In this document: positions 50,921 through 60,454 of the stretch, one piece after another | How the letters are laid out: each line of letters starts with the position of its first letter | Position numbering within the stretch: the stretch's first letter is position 1 | Source: Streptomyces sp. NRRL B-1140 | GTDB lineage: Bacteria; Actinomycetota; Actinomycetes; Streptomycetales; Streptomycetaceae | Reading direction: 5' to 3' | DNA length: 64,000 nucleotides | NCBI RefSeq assembly: GCF_001280065.1 | Contig: NZ_LGEA01000047.1 | Span: 62,001 to 126,000, forward strand | Made by a program: the position numbers and the translations under genes | Notes under the pieces: generated by a model | What the model saw: the letters and a program-made list of their open reading frames with translations, nothing else | Database searches by the model: none | Told to the model about the DNA's origin: nothing

Positions 50921-51193
50921 CGGGGCAGCATGCCGCGCCCGGTGACGACCGGACAATCGGCACGGCGTCGAGAGGCCGGCCACGCCTACCGGACACCTTG
51001 TCGATCAACGGGCACGGGCTGACGGCCCCGCCTCGGCGATCGCGCGTGCCGGCGAGCCGGTCCGGTTGCGGCCGACCTCTTGACCCCGGTGTCCTCCTCC
51101 CCGATGCTCGGTTGCGTATAGCGGTGCGCGTATCTGATAAAGCAACTCCTGAAGCAGTGCACCCGCGTGACTTCCCCGTCTGAGGAGCAGCCC

Positions 51194-52279
51194 ATGGCTC
51201 ACGAGGTACGTGCCGTCGTCGCCCGGAAGAAGGGCGCCCCGGTTTCCGTCGAGACGATCGTCGTTCCCGATCCCGGCCCGGGGGAGGCGCTGGTCAAGGT
51301 CGAGGCGTGCGGCGTCTGCCACACCGACCTCCACTACCGCGAGGGCGGGATCAACGACGAGTTTCCCTTCCTGCTCGGACACGAGGCGGCCGGCCGCGTC
51401 GAAGCGGTGGGGGAGGGGGTCACCGGCGTCGAACCCGGTGACTTCGTCATCCTCAACTGGCGTGCCGTCTGCGGCCAGTGCCGGGCCTGCAGCAAGGGCA
51501 AGCCCTGGTACTGCTTCGCCACCCACAACGCGACGCAGCCGATGACGCTGCTCGACGGCACCCCGCTCTCGCCCGCCCTCGGCATCGGTGCCTTCGCGGA
51601 GAAGACGCTGGTCGCCGCCGGGCAGTGCACCAAGGTGGACCCGGCCGCCCCGGCGGCGGCAGCCGGGCTGCTCGGATGCGGTGTCATGGCGGGCTTCGGC
51701 GCCGCCGTCAACACCGGCGCCGTCGGGCGGGGAGACTCCGTCGCCGTCATCGGCTGCGGTGGTGTCGGCATGGCCGCCGTCGCGGGAGCCCGGCTCGCCG
51801 GCGCGGCCAGGGTCATCGCCGTCGACATCGACCGGCGCAAGCTGGACCGTGCCCTGACCATGGGGGCCACCCACACCGTCGACGGAGCCAAGGACGACGT
51901 GGTCGAGGCGGTGCGCGAACTGACCGGCGGCTTCGGCGCGGACGTCGTCGTCGAGGCCGTCGGCCGCCCGGAGACGTACCGGCAGGCCTTCTACGCGCGG
52001 GACCTGGCCGGCACGGTCGTGCTGGTGGGTGTGCCCACCCCTGAGATGAAGGTGGAACTGCCGCTGCTCGACGTCTTCGGCCGCGGCGGCTCGCTGAAGT
52101 CCAGCTGGTACGGCGACTGCCTGCCATCGCGCGACTTCCCGGCCCTCATCGACCTCTACCTGGGCGGCCGGTTCGACCTGGACGCGTTCGTCACCGAGAC
52201 CATCGGCCTCGGTGACGTGGAGGAGGCCTTCGAGAAGATGTACGGCGGCGACGTGCTGCGCTCCGTGGTGGTGCTGTGA
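51194..52279 (+). CDS. mscR: S-(hydroxymethyl)mycothiol dehydrogenase
   Basis: 361 aa from the ATG with GAGGAG upstream. A zinc MDR alcohol dehydrogenase: catalytic zinc ligands in [13 protein letters not shown] and [16 protein letters not shown]; structural zinc in [19 protein letters not shown]-binding [20 protein letters not shown]. It matches the actinobacterial mycothiol-dependent formaldehyde dehydrogenase, which oxidises the formaldehyde-mycothiol adduct to S-formylmycothiol. The following hydrolase gene starts within its stop codon. Position beside a betaine N-demethylating system suggests removal of formaldehyde released there. Confidence 0.92.
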   Translation: MAHEVRAVVARKKGAPVSVETIVVPDPGPGEALVKVEACGVCHTDLHYREGGINDEFPFLLGHEAAGRVEAVGEGVTGVEPGDFVILNWRAVCGQCRACSKGKPWYCFATHNATQPMTLLDGTPLSPALGIGAFAEKTLVAAGQCTKVDPAAPAAAAGLLGCGVMAGFGAAVNTGAVGRGDSVAVIGCGGVGMAAVAGARLAGAARVIAVDIDRRKLDRALTMGATHTVDGAKDDVVEAVRELTGGFGADVVVEAVGRPETYRQAFYARDLAGTVVLVGVPTPEMKVELPLLDVFGRGGSLKSSWYGDCLPSRDFPALIDLYLGGRFDLDAFVTETIGLGDVEEAFEKMYGGDVLRSVVVL

Positions 52280-52914
52280 TGGCCGGCGCACCCCGCGTCG
52301 AACGCCTCGTCACGAGCGGGACGTTCAGTCTCGACGGCGGCACCTGGGACGTCGACAACAACGTCTGGATCGTCGGTGACGACGACGAGGTGATCGTCAT
52401 CGACGCGGCGCACGACTCCGACGCCGTCCTGGAAGCCGTGGGTGACCGCCGCCTGTCGGCCGTCGTGTGCACCCACGCCCACGACGATCACGTGCGTGCC
52501 GCGCCCGACGTCGCCCTCGCCACCGGCGCGCGCGTCCTGCTGCACCCCGACGATCAGGTGCTGTGGAAGATGGTGCACCCGAACAGGCAGCCCGGCGCTC
52601 CCCTCGCCGACGGCGACGACCTCGTCGTGGCGGGCATCGGGCTGCGCGTGCTCCACACGCCCGGGCACGCACCCGGTGCCGTGTGCCTGTACGCCCCCGA
52701 CCTCGGGGCGCTGTTCAGCGGCGACACACTGTTCGCGGGAGGGCCCGGCGCGACCGGGCGCTCGTACAGCGACTTCGGCACGATCCTGACGTCGATCGGA
52801 GACCGCCTGCTGACCCTCCCCGGTGAGACGGTCGTGTACACCGGACACGGTGACTCGACCACCATCGAGGCGGAAGCACCGCACCTGCAGGAGTGGGCCG
52901 CCCGCGGCTGGTGA
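52279..52914 (+). CDS. MBL-fold hydrolase of the mycothiol formaldehyde pathway
   Basis: 211 aa; the ATG overlaps the mscR stop (TGATG), with a GTG one codon earlier as an alternative. The metallo-beta-lactamase motif THAHDDHVRAAP (HxHxDH) is intact, with further metal ligands in HTPGHAPGAVCL, LFSGDTLFAGGPG and YTGHGDSTTI. In actinobacteria this glyoxalase II-like protein is habitually paired with mycothiol-dependent formaldehyde dehydrogenase and probably hydrolyses S-formylmycothiol to formate and mycothiol. The activity is inferred from pairing and fold. Confidence 0.9.
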   Translation: MAGAPRVERLVTSGTFSLDGGTWDVDNNVWIVGDDDEVIVIDAAHDSDAVLEAVGDRRLSAVVCTHAHDDHVRAAPDVALATGARVLLHPDDQVLWKMVHPNRQPGAPLADGDDLVVAGIGLRVLHTPGHAPGAVCLYAPDLGALFSGDTLFAGGPGATGRSYSDFGTILTSIGDRLLTLPGETVVYTGHGDSTTIEAEAPHLQEWAARGW

Positions 52915-53335
52915 CACGAGCACCGCCGCACGGGCCGGGATGGCCGAACGCCCTCGGTCCTCCGTCTTCCGCGCGCGACTCACTCGCGACGTCACCGGCG
53001 GACCCCGCGGCCCCCGGCCCCTCCGGCTTCGGTGCCGGTCCCAGCCGCCGAGCAGCGTGCCGGTGCGTCCTGGTCCACGGCGTCGCCTCGACGGCCGACG
53101 CCGTGCGCGTGCCCGCCGGCCGGGGTCTCGGGTGCGCGCCGGCGCCGTCGCACACGCCCTCCTCCACAGCGCGCCCAGCCTCACCTGCGTTTCCTATGGC
53201 GCAGGTTGTTCCACATGGTGCAACCAGAAATATGGGCGCCGAGCGGCCCGTGAACTCCTTGACAAGGGTTTGCGGACGCCCTCACACTGGCGTTGCGTTG
53301 ACCGCAATCCGTTTCGCTATACGCACCGAGGTGTC
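52915..53335. other. Intergenic region upstream of the Rieske ferredoxin gene
   Basis: 421 bases. The frame open across it (from 52823) has poor codon bias and no ribosome site. At its right end is the palindrome at 53293-53307 and a candidate -10 (TATACG, 53318-53323). The rest holds nothing I can support. Confidence 0.45.
53293..53307. promoter_or_regulatory. Betaine-regulon palindrome, site 1 (Rieske ferredoxin promoter)
   Basis: TTGCGTTGACCGCAA: arms TTGCG and CGCAA with a five-base spacer, 28 bases before the ferredoxin ATG. Shares the TTGCG-N5-CGCAA pattern with sites at 56942, 57021 and 58925. Probable IclR operator. Confidence 0.78.
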
Positions 53336-53698
53336 ATGATGATTCCCGCGTGCCGTCTCGTGGATCTGCCCCGAGGCGAGGCCCACAGGCTCGACATCGA
53401 CCCGCCGGTCTCGGTGTTCCACACCGACGACGGCGAACTCTTCGCCATCGACGACACATGCACCCACCAGGACGCCTCGCTCGCCGACGGCTGGCTGGAG
53501 GGCCGCGAGGTCGAATGCCCGTTGCACGCCTCGAAGTTCAACCTCACGACCGGAGCCGTCGACGCCCCGCCGGCCAAGCTCCCGGTGCGCACGCACGAGG
53601 TCTTCGTCGAGGACGGCATGATCTACGTCCGGCTGTCCACGGCCGCCCCGAACCTGCCTCCCTGCATAGCCGCCCGGCTCGCCGGGGGCGTCGCGTGA
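53336..53698 (+). CDS. Rieske-type [2Fe-2S] ferredoxin
   Basis: 120 aa, two adjacent ATG codons at 53336 and 53339. Cluster ligands are CTH in FAIDDTCTHQDASLADG and CPLH in EVECPLHASKFNLTTG, the Rieske C-x-H...C-x2-H pattern with the usual 17-residue spacing. It is a small single-domain ferredoxin carrying electrons from the adjacent FAD reductase to the terminal oxygenase at 54952. The reductase start overlaps its stop (GTGA), so they are translated together. Confidence 0.93.
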   Translation: MMIPACRLVDLPRGEAHRLDIDPPVSVFHTDDGELFAIDDTCTHQDASLADGWLEGREVECPLHASKFNLTTGAVDAPPAKLPVRTHEVFVEDGMIYVRLSTAAPNLPPCIAARLAGGVA

Positions 53699-54858
53699 GG
53701 ACGGTGGCCGTGGTGGGCGCGTCGCTGGCCGGTCTGTCAGCGGCGCGTTCCTTGCGCAAGCAGGGATACGACGGACGGCTGGTCGTCATGGGCGACGAGC
53801 TCCACCGTCCCTACGACAGGCCGCCGCTGTCCAAGGAGTTCCTGGCCGGCGGCATCGGCGAGGCCGATCTCGCCCTGGAGCCGGACGACGAGGACCTGCA
53901 AGTGGAGTGGCTGCTCGGAGCCCGTGCCGCCGGACTCGACACGACACCCCGCGCCGTACGGCTCACCGACGGCCGGAAGGTGAGGGCCGACGGCATCGTC
54001 ATCGCCACCGGCGCCGCCGCCCGCACCCTGCCCGGCATGGACGGCCTGGCCGGTGTGCACACCCTGCGCACCCTGGACGACGCCCGCGCTCTGCGGGACG
54101 AACTGGCCCGGGGCGGACGCCTGGTCGTGATAGGCGGCGGCTTCATCGGCGCCGAGGTCGCCTCCACCGCCTGTGCGCTCGGCCTCGACGTGACCATCGT
54201 CGAGGCCGCGCCCACACCACTGGCCGGACCGCTCGGCGCCGCCATGGGCAGGATCGTCTCCGCCCTCCACGCCGACCACGGCGTACGCCTGTTGTGCGGA
54301 GTAGGCGTCAAAGGGCTGAGCGGAGAGACCCGCGTCGACGCCGTCCTGATGGAGGACGGCCGTAGCGTCCCCGCCGACATCGTCGTCGTGGGCGTCGGGG
54401 CCCGCCCCTGCGTCGACTGGCTGGCGGGCTCCGGTGTCGAACTCGCCGACGGCGTCAAGTGCGGCGCGGACGGCCGTACCAGCGTGGCCGGGGTGGTCGC
54501 GGTCGGCGACTGCGCCTCCTGGTACGACCCCCGCGCGGGCACCCACCGCCGTGTCGAGCACTGGACCGGCGCCCGGGAACGCCCCGACGCGGCGGTCGCC
54601 GCCCTGCTCTCCTGGGGCGAGACCGAACCGGGCGTCCCGAGACCGCCCTACTTCTGGTCCGACCAGTACGGCGTGAAGATCCAGTTCGCCGGCAACGCGT
54701 CCCGCGCCGACAGCGTCACGATCGAGGAAGGCGCCGCGGACGACCGTAATGTCCTGGCCGTCTACCGACGTGCCGGGCACCCGGTCGGCGTCCTCGGGAT
54801 GAACCAGCCCCGGCTGTTCATGCGCTGGCGCAAGCAACTCGCGGCCAACGCGTTCTGA
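53695..54858 (+). CDS. FAD-dependent ferredoxin reductase
   Basis: 387 aa, GTG start inside the ferredoxin stop. FAD-binding GxGxxG-like motif VAVVGASLAGLSAARSLRKQ; ERP/YDRPPLSK loop (HRPYDRPPLSKEFL); NADH-binding LVVIGGGFIGAEVASTACALG; and C-terminal GVVAVGDCASW. Homologous to the reductases of three-component dioxygenases (BphA4/putidaredoxin reductase type). Transfers electrons from NADH to the Rieske ferredoxin encoded just upstream. Confidence 0.93.
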   Translation: MRTVAVVGASLAGLSAARSLRKQGYDGRLVVMGDELHRPYDRPPLSKEFLAGGIGEADLALEPDDEDLQVEWLLGARAAGLDTTPRAVRLTDGRKVRADGIVIATGAAARTLPGMDGLAGVHTLRTLDDARALRDELARGGRLVVIGGGFIGAEVASTACALGLDVTIVEAAPTPLAGPLGAAMGRIVSALHADHGVRLLCGVGVKGLSGETRVDAVLMEDGRSVPADIVVVGVGARPCVDWLAGSGVELADGVKCGADGRTSVAGVVAVGDCASWYDPRAGTHRRVEHWTGARERPDAAVAALLSWGETEPGVPRPPYFWSDQYGVKIQFAGNASRADSVTIEEGAADDRNVLAVYRRAGHPVGVLGMNQPRLFMRWRKQLAANAF

Positions 54859-54951
54859 CAGGGAGCTGCTCCCAGATCCGACGTCGTCCGGTGCAGCTCG
54901 TCCCGGCGCGTGTGCGTTCCCGTTCCACGACGTTTCTCCGAGGAGTGCACT

Positions 54952-56088
54952 GTGACCTCGACCGGTCTGCCGGAAAGTCTCATCGCCACCCTGCCCGGCT
55001 CCGCCTACACCGACCCCGGCATCTTCGCCCAGGAGCAGGAACGCATCTTCGAGGCGATGTGGTTCTGTGCCGTGCGCTCCACCGACCTCGCCGCTCCGGG
55101 GGCGTTCAGGACCGTCCAGGTCGGCCGCGAGAGCATCCTCGTCACCCGTGCACGCGACCAGTCCGTACGCGCCTTCCTCAACGTCTGCCGGCACCGCGGA
55201 GCCAAGCTGTGCACGGCGGAGAGCGGCGAGGTCAAGCGCGCCTTCCAATGCCCCTACCACGCCTGGACGTACGACCTGACGGGCAAACTCGTCGCGGCGC
55301 CCAACCTCACCAAGATGCCCGACGTCGGTCGCACCGAGTACGGCCTGGCAGCCGTGGCGACGCGCGAGTGGCTCGGCTATGTGTGGGTGTGCCTCGCCGA
55401 GAACCCGCCCCCTTTCGACGAGGTCGTGCAGGACGTGGTCGCGCGCCTCGGCGACACGGAGTCGATCGAGCACTACGGCATCGATGACCTCGAGGTCGGC
55501 AGACGGATCGTCTACGACGTCCGGGCGAACTGGAAACTGATCGTCGAGAACTTCATGGAGTGCTACCACTGCGCGACGATCCACCCCGAACTCACCGAGG
55601 TGCTGCCCGAGTTCGCCGACGGGTACGCGGCTCAGTACTACGTGGGACACGGCGCGGAGTTCGGCTCCGAGGTCAAGGGCTTCACCGTCGACGGCTCGGA
55701 AGGCCTCGACCGCATTCCGGGCGTCACCGAGGCCCAGGACCGTCGGTACTACGCGGTCACCGTCCGGCCGCAGGTGTTCATCAACCTCGTGCCCGACCAC
55801 GTGATCTTCCACCGGATGTACCCGGTCGCCGCGGACCGCACCGTCGTCGAGTGCGACTGGCTGTACCTCAAGCACGTCGTCGAGAGCGGCAAGGACGTCA
55901 GCCGGTCGGTGGAGCTCTTCGACCGGGTCAACCGGCAGGACTTCGACGCCTGCGAGCGCTGCCAGCCCGCGATGAGCTCACGGCTGTACGCCAAGGGCGG
56001 GGTCCTCGTGCCCAGCGAGCACCACATCGGTGAGTTCCACGCCTTCGTCCAGGAGCGTCTGGGCGCGAGGCTGGGGCGGCCGCGGTGA
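54952..56088 (+). CDS. Rieske non-heme iron oxygenase alpha subunit (glycine betaine monooxygenase-like)
   Basis: 378 aa from a GTG with GAGGAG upstream. Rieske ligands: CRHRGAKLC and CPYHAWTYDLTG. The catalytic iron facial triad is in ENFMECYHCATIHPEL (two His) plus an Asp near QDFDACERC. Close in length and motif to GbcA and related enzymes that oxidatively remove an N-methyl group from glycine betaine or stachydrine, giving dimethylglycine and formaldehyde. Neighbouring choline and betaine-aldehyde dehydrogenases, a betaine importer and formaldehyde-removal genes support glycine betaine as substrate. Carnitine or proline betaine remain alternatives. Confidence 0.88.
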   Translation: MTSTGLPESLIATLPGSAYTDPGIFAQEQERIFEAMWFCAVRSTDLAAPGAFRTVQVGRESILVTRARDQSVRAFLNVCRHRGAKLCTAESGEVKRAFQCPYHAWTYDLTGKLVAAPNLTKMPDVGRTEYGLAAVATREWLGYVWVCLAENPPPFDEVVQDVVARLGDTESIEHYGIDDLEVGRRIVYDVRANWKLIVENFMECYHCATIHPELTEVLPEFADGYAAQYYVGHGAEFGSEVKGFTVDGSEGLDRIPGVTEAQDRRYYAVTVRPQVFINLVPDHVIFHRMYPVAADRTVVECDWLYLKHVVESGKDVSRSVELFDRVNRQDFDACERCQPAMSSRLYAKGGVLVPSEHHIGEFHAFVQERLGARLGRPR

Positions 56089-56151
56089 CGGCGGCTCCCG
56101 GCGGCCCGGCTCCCGGTGCCCGGGGCGGCCGGCGCAAGCGGCGCGGCGGGA

Positions 56152-56949
56152 TCAGCCCAGATATCCCATCCGGTGGCTGATCTCGTCCGCGCCCTCGACC
56201 AGCACCGGAGCGAGATCGTGAATACGGTCCTCGGTGAGCCGGTACGCCGGCCCTGAGGCGCTGAGTGCAGCGATGACCTCCCCGTCCCGATTGCGGACCG
56301 GGGCGGCCATGGCGTGCAGCCCCGCCTCGAACTCCTCCAGCGTCCAGGAGTAGCCGCGCTCCAGCGCCTCGGCGAGGTTCTTCTCCAGCTTGGTCTTCGC
56401 GGTCAGAGTGCGCGGCGTCATCTTCTTCAGACCCGCGTCCGACAGCAGTGCGGCACGCTCCTTCGCCGGCATGTGGGCCAGCAGGATCTTGCCACTGGAG
56501 GTGGCATGCAGCGGCGTCAGCTGGCCGACCCAGTTGAACGCCGTCACAGCACCCGGACCGCGCACCTGGTACAGGTTGATCGCGTACTTCTCCTGCATCA
56601 CGGCGAGATTCACCGTCTCGCCGATCTCCTCGGCGAGACGCTCACAGACCGGGCGGCTCTGCTGAGTGATGTCGATGCGTCCGGTGACCGCACCGGCGAG
56701 ACGGACGATGCCGAAACCGAGGCGGTACTTGCCGCGCTCGCCCGCCTGCTCCACCAGTCCGCGCACTTCCAGGGCGCCCAGCAGCCGGAACGCGGTGGAC
56801 TTGTGTACATCGATCTCGGCGGCCACCTCGCTGACGCCCGCCTCGCCGCGCCGGGCCAGGATCTCCAGCACGGTGATGGCCCGGTCGACCGACTGCACCC
56901 CGCCGGACGGCGCACTTGTCGTTTCGGTATCTGGATGGTAGTTGCTCAC
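56152..56949 (-). CDS. IclR-family regulator of the betaine module
   Basis: 265 aa. I choose the GTG at complement 56947-56949 ([20 protein letters not shown]): a TATAGT -10 box ends six bases before it and there is no ribosome site, so the message is probably leaderless. The winged helix ([20 protein letters not shown], then [25 protein letters not shown]) spans about 20-80 and the IclR effector domain about 85-260 ([37 protein letters not shown]). The palindrome TTGCT-N5-CGCAA overlaps its start codon, predicting autoregulation. It likely also controls the Rieske, GMC and aldehyde dehydrogenase promoters. Confidence 0.92.
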   Translation of the reverse strand: MSNYHPDTETTSAPSGGVQSVDRAITVLEILARRGEAGVSEVAAEIDVHKSTAFRLLGALEVRGLVEQAGERGKYRLGFGIVRLAGAVTGRIDITQQSRPVCERLAEEIGETVNLAVMQEKYAINLYQVRGPGAVTAFNWVGQLTPLHATSSGKILLAHMPAKERAALLSDAGLKKMTPRTLTAKTKLEKNLAEALERGYSWTLEEFEAGLHAMAAPVRNRDGEVIAALSASGPAYRLTEDRIHDLAPVLVEGADEISHRMGYLG

Positions 56950-56956
56950 AACGCAA
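56942..56956. promoter_or_regulatory. Betaine-regulon palindrome, site 2 (IclR start)
   Basis: TTGCTCACAACGCAA: one mismatch from TTGCG-N5-CGCAA. It covers the IclR start codon and touches the -10 box TATAGT (complement 56956-56961), so binding would block transcription of the regulator. Confidence 0.68.
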
Positions 56957-57020
56957 CTATACGGGCGATTAACATAGCCGGCAGCGGTGCAGGTCACGGC
57001 CTTCACGAGAAAATCAGAAG

Positions 57021-57035
57021 TTGCGTTGTCCGCAA
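57021..57035. promoter_or_regulatory. Betaine-regulon palindrome, site 3 (choline dehydrogenase promoter)
   Basis: TTGCGTTGTCCGCAA, identical to site 1 except for one spacer base. Located 71 bases before the choline dehydrogenase ATG in the IclR/betA divergent region. Confidence 0.8.
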
Positions 57036-57105
57036 CCTGGTGCGCATAGAGATACCGGTACTAGCATGCCGCGCATTCTCTACGGCGCGAGCGAGACGAG
57101 GCCTC

Positions 57106-58767
57106 ATGGCTGACTTGCGGTACGACTTCGTCATCGTCGGTGGTGGATCGGCCGGCTGTGCACTGGCCAACCGGCTGTCCGCGGATCCCGGTAACCGGGT
57201 GCTGGTCCTGGAAGCGGGCAGACCCGACTATCCGTGGGACGTCTTCATCCACATGCCGGCGGCACTGACCTACCCGATCGGCAGCCGCTTCTACGACTGG
57301 AAGTACGAGTCCGAACCCGAGCCCCACATGGGCGGCCGGCGCGTCTACCACGCGCGCGGCAAGGTCCTGGGCGGCTCCAGCAGCATCAACGGCATGATCT
57401 TCCAGCGCGGCAACCCCATGGACTACGAGCGCTGGGCGGCCGACCCCGGAATGGACAGCTGGGACTACGCCCACTGCCTGCCGTACTTCCGGCGGATGGA
57501 GAACTGCCTGGCCGCCGACCCGGACGACGAGTTCCGCGGCCACGACGGCCCCCTCGTCCTCGAACGCGGTCCGGGGACCAACCCGCTCTTCGAGGCCTTC
57601 CTCAAGGCCACCGAGGAGGCGGGACACGCTCCCACCAACGACGTGAACGGCTATCGGCAGGAAGGTTTCGCAAGGTTCGACCGCAATGTCCACCGCGGGC
57701 GCCGGCTGTCGGCCGCGAAGGCCTACCTCAAGCCCGTGCGGAACCGGCCCAACCTCACCGTCACCACGCGTGCCCTCGTCACCCGCGTCCTGTTCCAGGG
57801 CAAGCGGGCCGTCGGCGTCGAGTACCGGCGCGGCCGCGGCAGACCGCAGCAGGTACGGGCCGGCGAGGTCATCCTCTGCGGAGGCGCGATCAACTCACCG
57901 CAACTCCTGCAGCTCTCCGGCGTCGGCAACGCCAAGGAACTCGCGGCGCTCGGCGTGGACGTCGTACACGATCTGCCGGGCGTCGGCGAGAACCTCCAGG
58001 ACCATCTGGAGGTGTACATCCAGTACGCCTGCAAGCAGCCCGTCTCCATGCAGCCGTACCTCGCCAAGTGGCGTGCCCCCTTCATCGGCCTGCAGTGGCT
58101 CCTGCGCACGGGACCGGCCGCGACCAACCACTTCGAGGCGGGCGGCTTCGTCCGCGGCAACGACGACGTGGCCTACCCCAACCTGATGTTCCACTTCCTG
58201 CCCGTGGCGGTCCGCTACGACGGCTCCGTCCCGGCCGGCGGACACGGCTACCAGGTGCACGTCGGACCCATGTACTCCGACGCCGTCGGCTCGGTGAAGA
58301 TCAAGAGCAAGGATCCCGCCGAGCACCCCGCGCTGCGCTTCAACTACCTCTCCACCGAGCAGGACCGCCGCGAGTGGGTCGAGGCCGTCAGGGTCGCGCG
58401 CAGGCTGCTCAACCAGCCCGCCATGGCCCCCTACAACGCCGGGGAGATCTCGCCCGGCCCGTCCGTGGAGACCGACGAGGAGATCCTCGCCTGGGTCGCC
58501 AAGGACGGTGAGACCGCATTGCATCCGTCCTGCACCTGCAAGATGGGCACCGACGAGATGGCTGTCGTGGATCCGGCCGACCTGCGCGTGCACGGCATGG
58601 AGGGGCTGCGGGTCGTCGACGCGTCCGTGATGCCCTACATCACCAACGGCAACATCTACGCGCCGGTGATGATGGTCGCGGAGAAGGCCGCCGACCTCAT
58701 CCTCGGCAAGGAGCCGCTGCCGCCCTCCGGCGCCGCGTACTACCGGCACCGTGAAGCACCCGCGTAA
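57106..58767 (+). CDS. betA: Choline dehydrogenase (GMC oxidoreductase)
   Basis: 553 aa from an ATG with GACGAGG upstream. GMC family: FAD motif [20 protein letters not shown]; signature 1 in [21 protein letters not shown]; signature 2 in [16 protein letters not shown]-terminal catalytic His in [10 protein letters not shown] and [19 protein letters not shown]. Oxidises choline to betaine aldehyde, and often the aldehyde further, at the membrane or in the cytoplasm. A betaine aldehyde dehydrogenase and betaine importer follow. A substrate other than choline is possible, but context favours choline. Confidence 0.9.
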   Translation: MADLRYDFVIVGGGSAGCALANRLSADPGNRVLVLEAGRPDYPWDVFIHMPAALTYPIGSRFYDWKYESEPEPHMGGRRVYHARGKVLGGSSSINGMIFQRGNPMDYERWAADPGMDSWDYAHCLPYFRRMENCLAADPDDEFRGHDGPLVLERGPGTNPLFEAFLKATEEAGHAPTNDVNGYRQEGFARFDRNVHRGRRLSAAKAYLKPVRNRPNLTVTTRALVTRVLFQGKRAVGVEYRRGRGRPQQVRAGEVILCGGAINSPQLLQLSGVGNAKELAALGVDVVHDLPGVGENLQDHLEVYIQYACKQPVSMQPYLAKWRAPFIGLQWLLRTGPAATNHFEAGGFVRGNDDVAYPNLMFHFLPVAVRYDGSVPAGGHGYQVHVGPMYSDAVGSVKIKSKDPAEHPALRFNYLSTEQDRREWVEAVRVARRLLNQPAMAPYNAGEISPGPSVETDEEILAWVAKDGETALHPSCTCKMGTDEMAVVDPADLRVHGMEGLRVVDASVMPYITNGNIYAPVMMVAEKAADLILGKEPLPPSGAAYYRHREAPA

Positions 58768-58791
58768 CCCGCTGTTCTCAGGCAGCCGACC

Positions 58792-58817
58792 GGCCCGGAA
58801 ACACAGCGTTCCGGGCC
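58792..58817 (+). terminator. Hairpin after choline dehydrogenase gene
   Basis: GGCCCGGAA, loop ACACAGCG, TTCCGGGCC: perfect 9-bp stem 24 bases after the betA stop, ahead of the separate aldehyde dehydrogenase promoter. Confidence 0.75.
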
Positions 58818-58924
58818 CTTCGGCGGTCGGGTTCCCGGGATTGTCTCCTTGGCGAAACCGTCATCGGCCGACCCCTTGACGTGCGTTCCCGCCTTCTCCA
58901 GAGTGTTCCACCACAAGCAATGCG

Positions 58925-58939
58925 GTGCGTGATGCGCAA
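58925..58939. promoter_or_regulatory. Betaine-regulon palindrome, site 4 (aldehyde dehydrogenase promoter)
   Basis: GTGCGTGATGCGCAA: one mismatch from TTGCG-N5-CGCAA, 25 bases before the betB GTG start. Confidence 0.65.
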
Positions 58940-58964
58940 CGCGATTCGCTCGAAGGGCCCCGAC

Positions 58965-60434
58965 GTGGCAGACCTGTACGTGGACGGTGAATGGCGGGAC
59001 CCCGTGGCCGGAGGCCACCGGGACATCCGCTGCCCCGCCGACGGCACACTCTCCGTGACCGTGTCCGAGGGCACCCGCCCCGACACCGAGGCGGCCGTCG
59101 CCGCGGCCCGCCGGGCCTTCGACGAGGGGCCCTGGCCGCGCACCCCCGAGCGCGAGCGCGGCGCGCTCCTGCTGCGCACCGCCGGCATCATCGAACGCGA
59201 CGCCGAAGCGTTCGCCCGCGCTGAATCGCTGGACACCGGCAAACGGCTCGTGGAGAGCGAGTACGACATCGCCGATGTCGTCTCCTGCTTCCGCTACTAC
59301 GGAGGGCTCGGCGGCACCGACGCCGGCCGGGTGATCGACACCGGCCGCGACGACGCCGTCAGCCGTGTCGTGTACGAGCCGATCGGCGTGTGCGCCCTGA
59401 TCACCCCCTGGAACTACCCGCTGCTGCAAGCGAGTTGGAAGGTCGCCCCGGCGCTCCTCGCAGGCAACGCCATCGTCCTCAAGCCCAGCGAACTGACCCC
59501 CTCCACCTCGATCCTGCTGATGAAGGCCCTGGCGGAGGCCGGACTTCCGGACGGCGCCGCCAACCTCGTCCTGGGAACCGGGCCCGAGGCGGGTGCACCG
59601 CTCGCCGAGGACGCCGCCGTCGACATGGTCTCCTTCACCGGCGGTCTGGACACCGGCAGACGCATCATGGCCACCGCCGCCGCGACCGTGAAGAAGGTCG
59701 CGCTGGAGCTCGGCGGCAAGAACCCCAACGTCGTCTTCGCCGACGCCGACTTCGAGACGGCCGTGGACTTCGCGCTCACGGCCGTCTTTTTGCACTCGGG
59801 CCAGGTCTGCTCGGCAGGCGCCCGGCTGATCGTCGAGGACGCGCTGCACGACCGGTTCGTCGACGAGGTGGTCCGCCGCGCCCGGCGGATCCGCCTCGGC
59901 GGCCCCTTCGACCCGAACGCCGACACCGGACCGCTGATCTCCGCCCAGCACCTGGCGAAGGTCGAGGCCTACGTCGCGGCCGGCCTCGCGGAGGGGGCCG
60001 TCCTGCGCTGCGGCGGCGAACGCCCGGACGACCCGGCCCTGGCCGACGGCCACTACTACCCGCCGACCGTGCTCGACGCGTGCGCTCAGGACATGCGCGT
60101 GGTCCACGAGGAGTCCTTCGGGCCCGTCCTCACCGTCGAGCGCTTCACCGACGAGGACGACGCGGTCCGCATCGCCAACGACACCGCGTACGGACTGGCC
60201 GGCGCCGTCTGGACGCAGGACGCCGGCAAGGCCCAGCGGGTCGCCCGCCGGCTGCGCCACGGCACGGTGTGGATCAACGACTACCACCCCTATGTGCCGC
60301 AGGCGGAATGGGGTGGGTTCGGGCACTCCGGCGTAGGCCGGGAGCTGGGACCGACGGGCCTGGACGAGTACCGGGAGCCCAAACACATCTGGCAGAACAT
60401 CCAACCCCGGCCGCAGCACTGGTTCCGCGGCTGA
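58965..60434 (+). CDS. betB: Betaine aldehyde dehydrogenase
   Basis: 489 aa from a GTG with GAAGGG upstream ([20 protein letters not shown]). ALDH landmarks: [39 protein letters not shown], general base Glu in [13 protein letters not shown], nucleophile Cys in [12 protein letters not shown], and [18 protein letters not shown]. Full-length for the family. Oxidises betaine aldehyde to glycine betaine with NAD(P). A hairpin separates it from betA and it has its own operator; the ABC importer genes follow after 20 bases, so it heads the transport operon. Confidence 0.9.
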   Translation: MADLYVDGEWRDPVAGGHRDIRCPADGTLSVTVSEGTRPDTEAAVAAARRAFDEGPWPRTPERERGALLLRTAGIIERDAEAFARAESLDTGKRLVESEYDIADVVSCFRYYGGLGGTDAGRVIDTGRDDAVSRVVYEPIGVCALITPWNYPLLQASWKVAPALLAGNAIVLKPSELTPSTSILLMKALAEAGLPDGAANLVLGTGPEAGAPLAEDAAVDMVSFTGGLDTGRRIMATAAATVKKVALELGGKNPNVVFADADFETAVDFALTAVFLHSGQVCSAGARLIVEDALHDRFVDEVVRRARRIRLGGPFDPNADTGPLISAQHLAKVEAYVAAGLAEGAVLRCGGERPDDPALADGHYYPPTVLDACAQDMRVVHEESFGPVLTVERFTDEDDAVRIANDTAYGLAGAVWTQDAGKAQRVARRLRHGTVWINDYHPYVPQAEWGGFGHSGVGRELGPTGLDEYREPKHIWQNIQPRPQHWFRG

Positions 60435-60454
60435 ACGCCGAAAAGAGGTCGGAC

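Noticed and set aside
51112..51126. TTGCG-TATAG-CGGTG as a fifth IclR site in front of mscR
   Set aside because: Only the left arm and two bases of the right arm match, so the site is too degenerate to claim without binding data.
53737..55875. 712-aa minus-strand frame opposite the reductase and oxygenase genes
   Set aside because: Antisense shadow of two well-supported genes; Val/Gly/Asp-rich without motifs.
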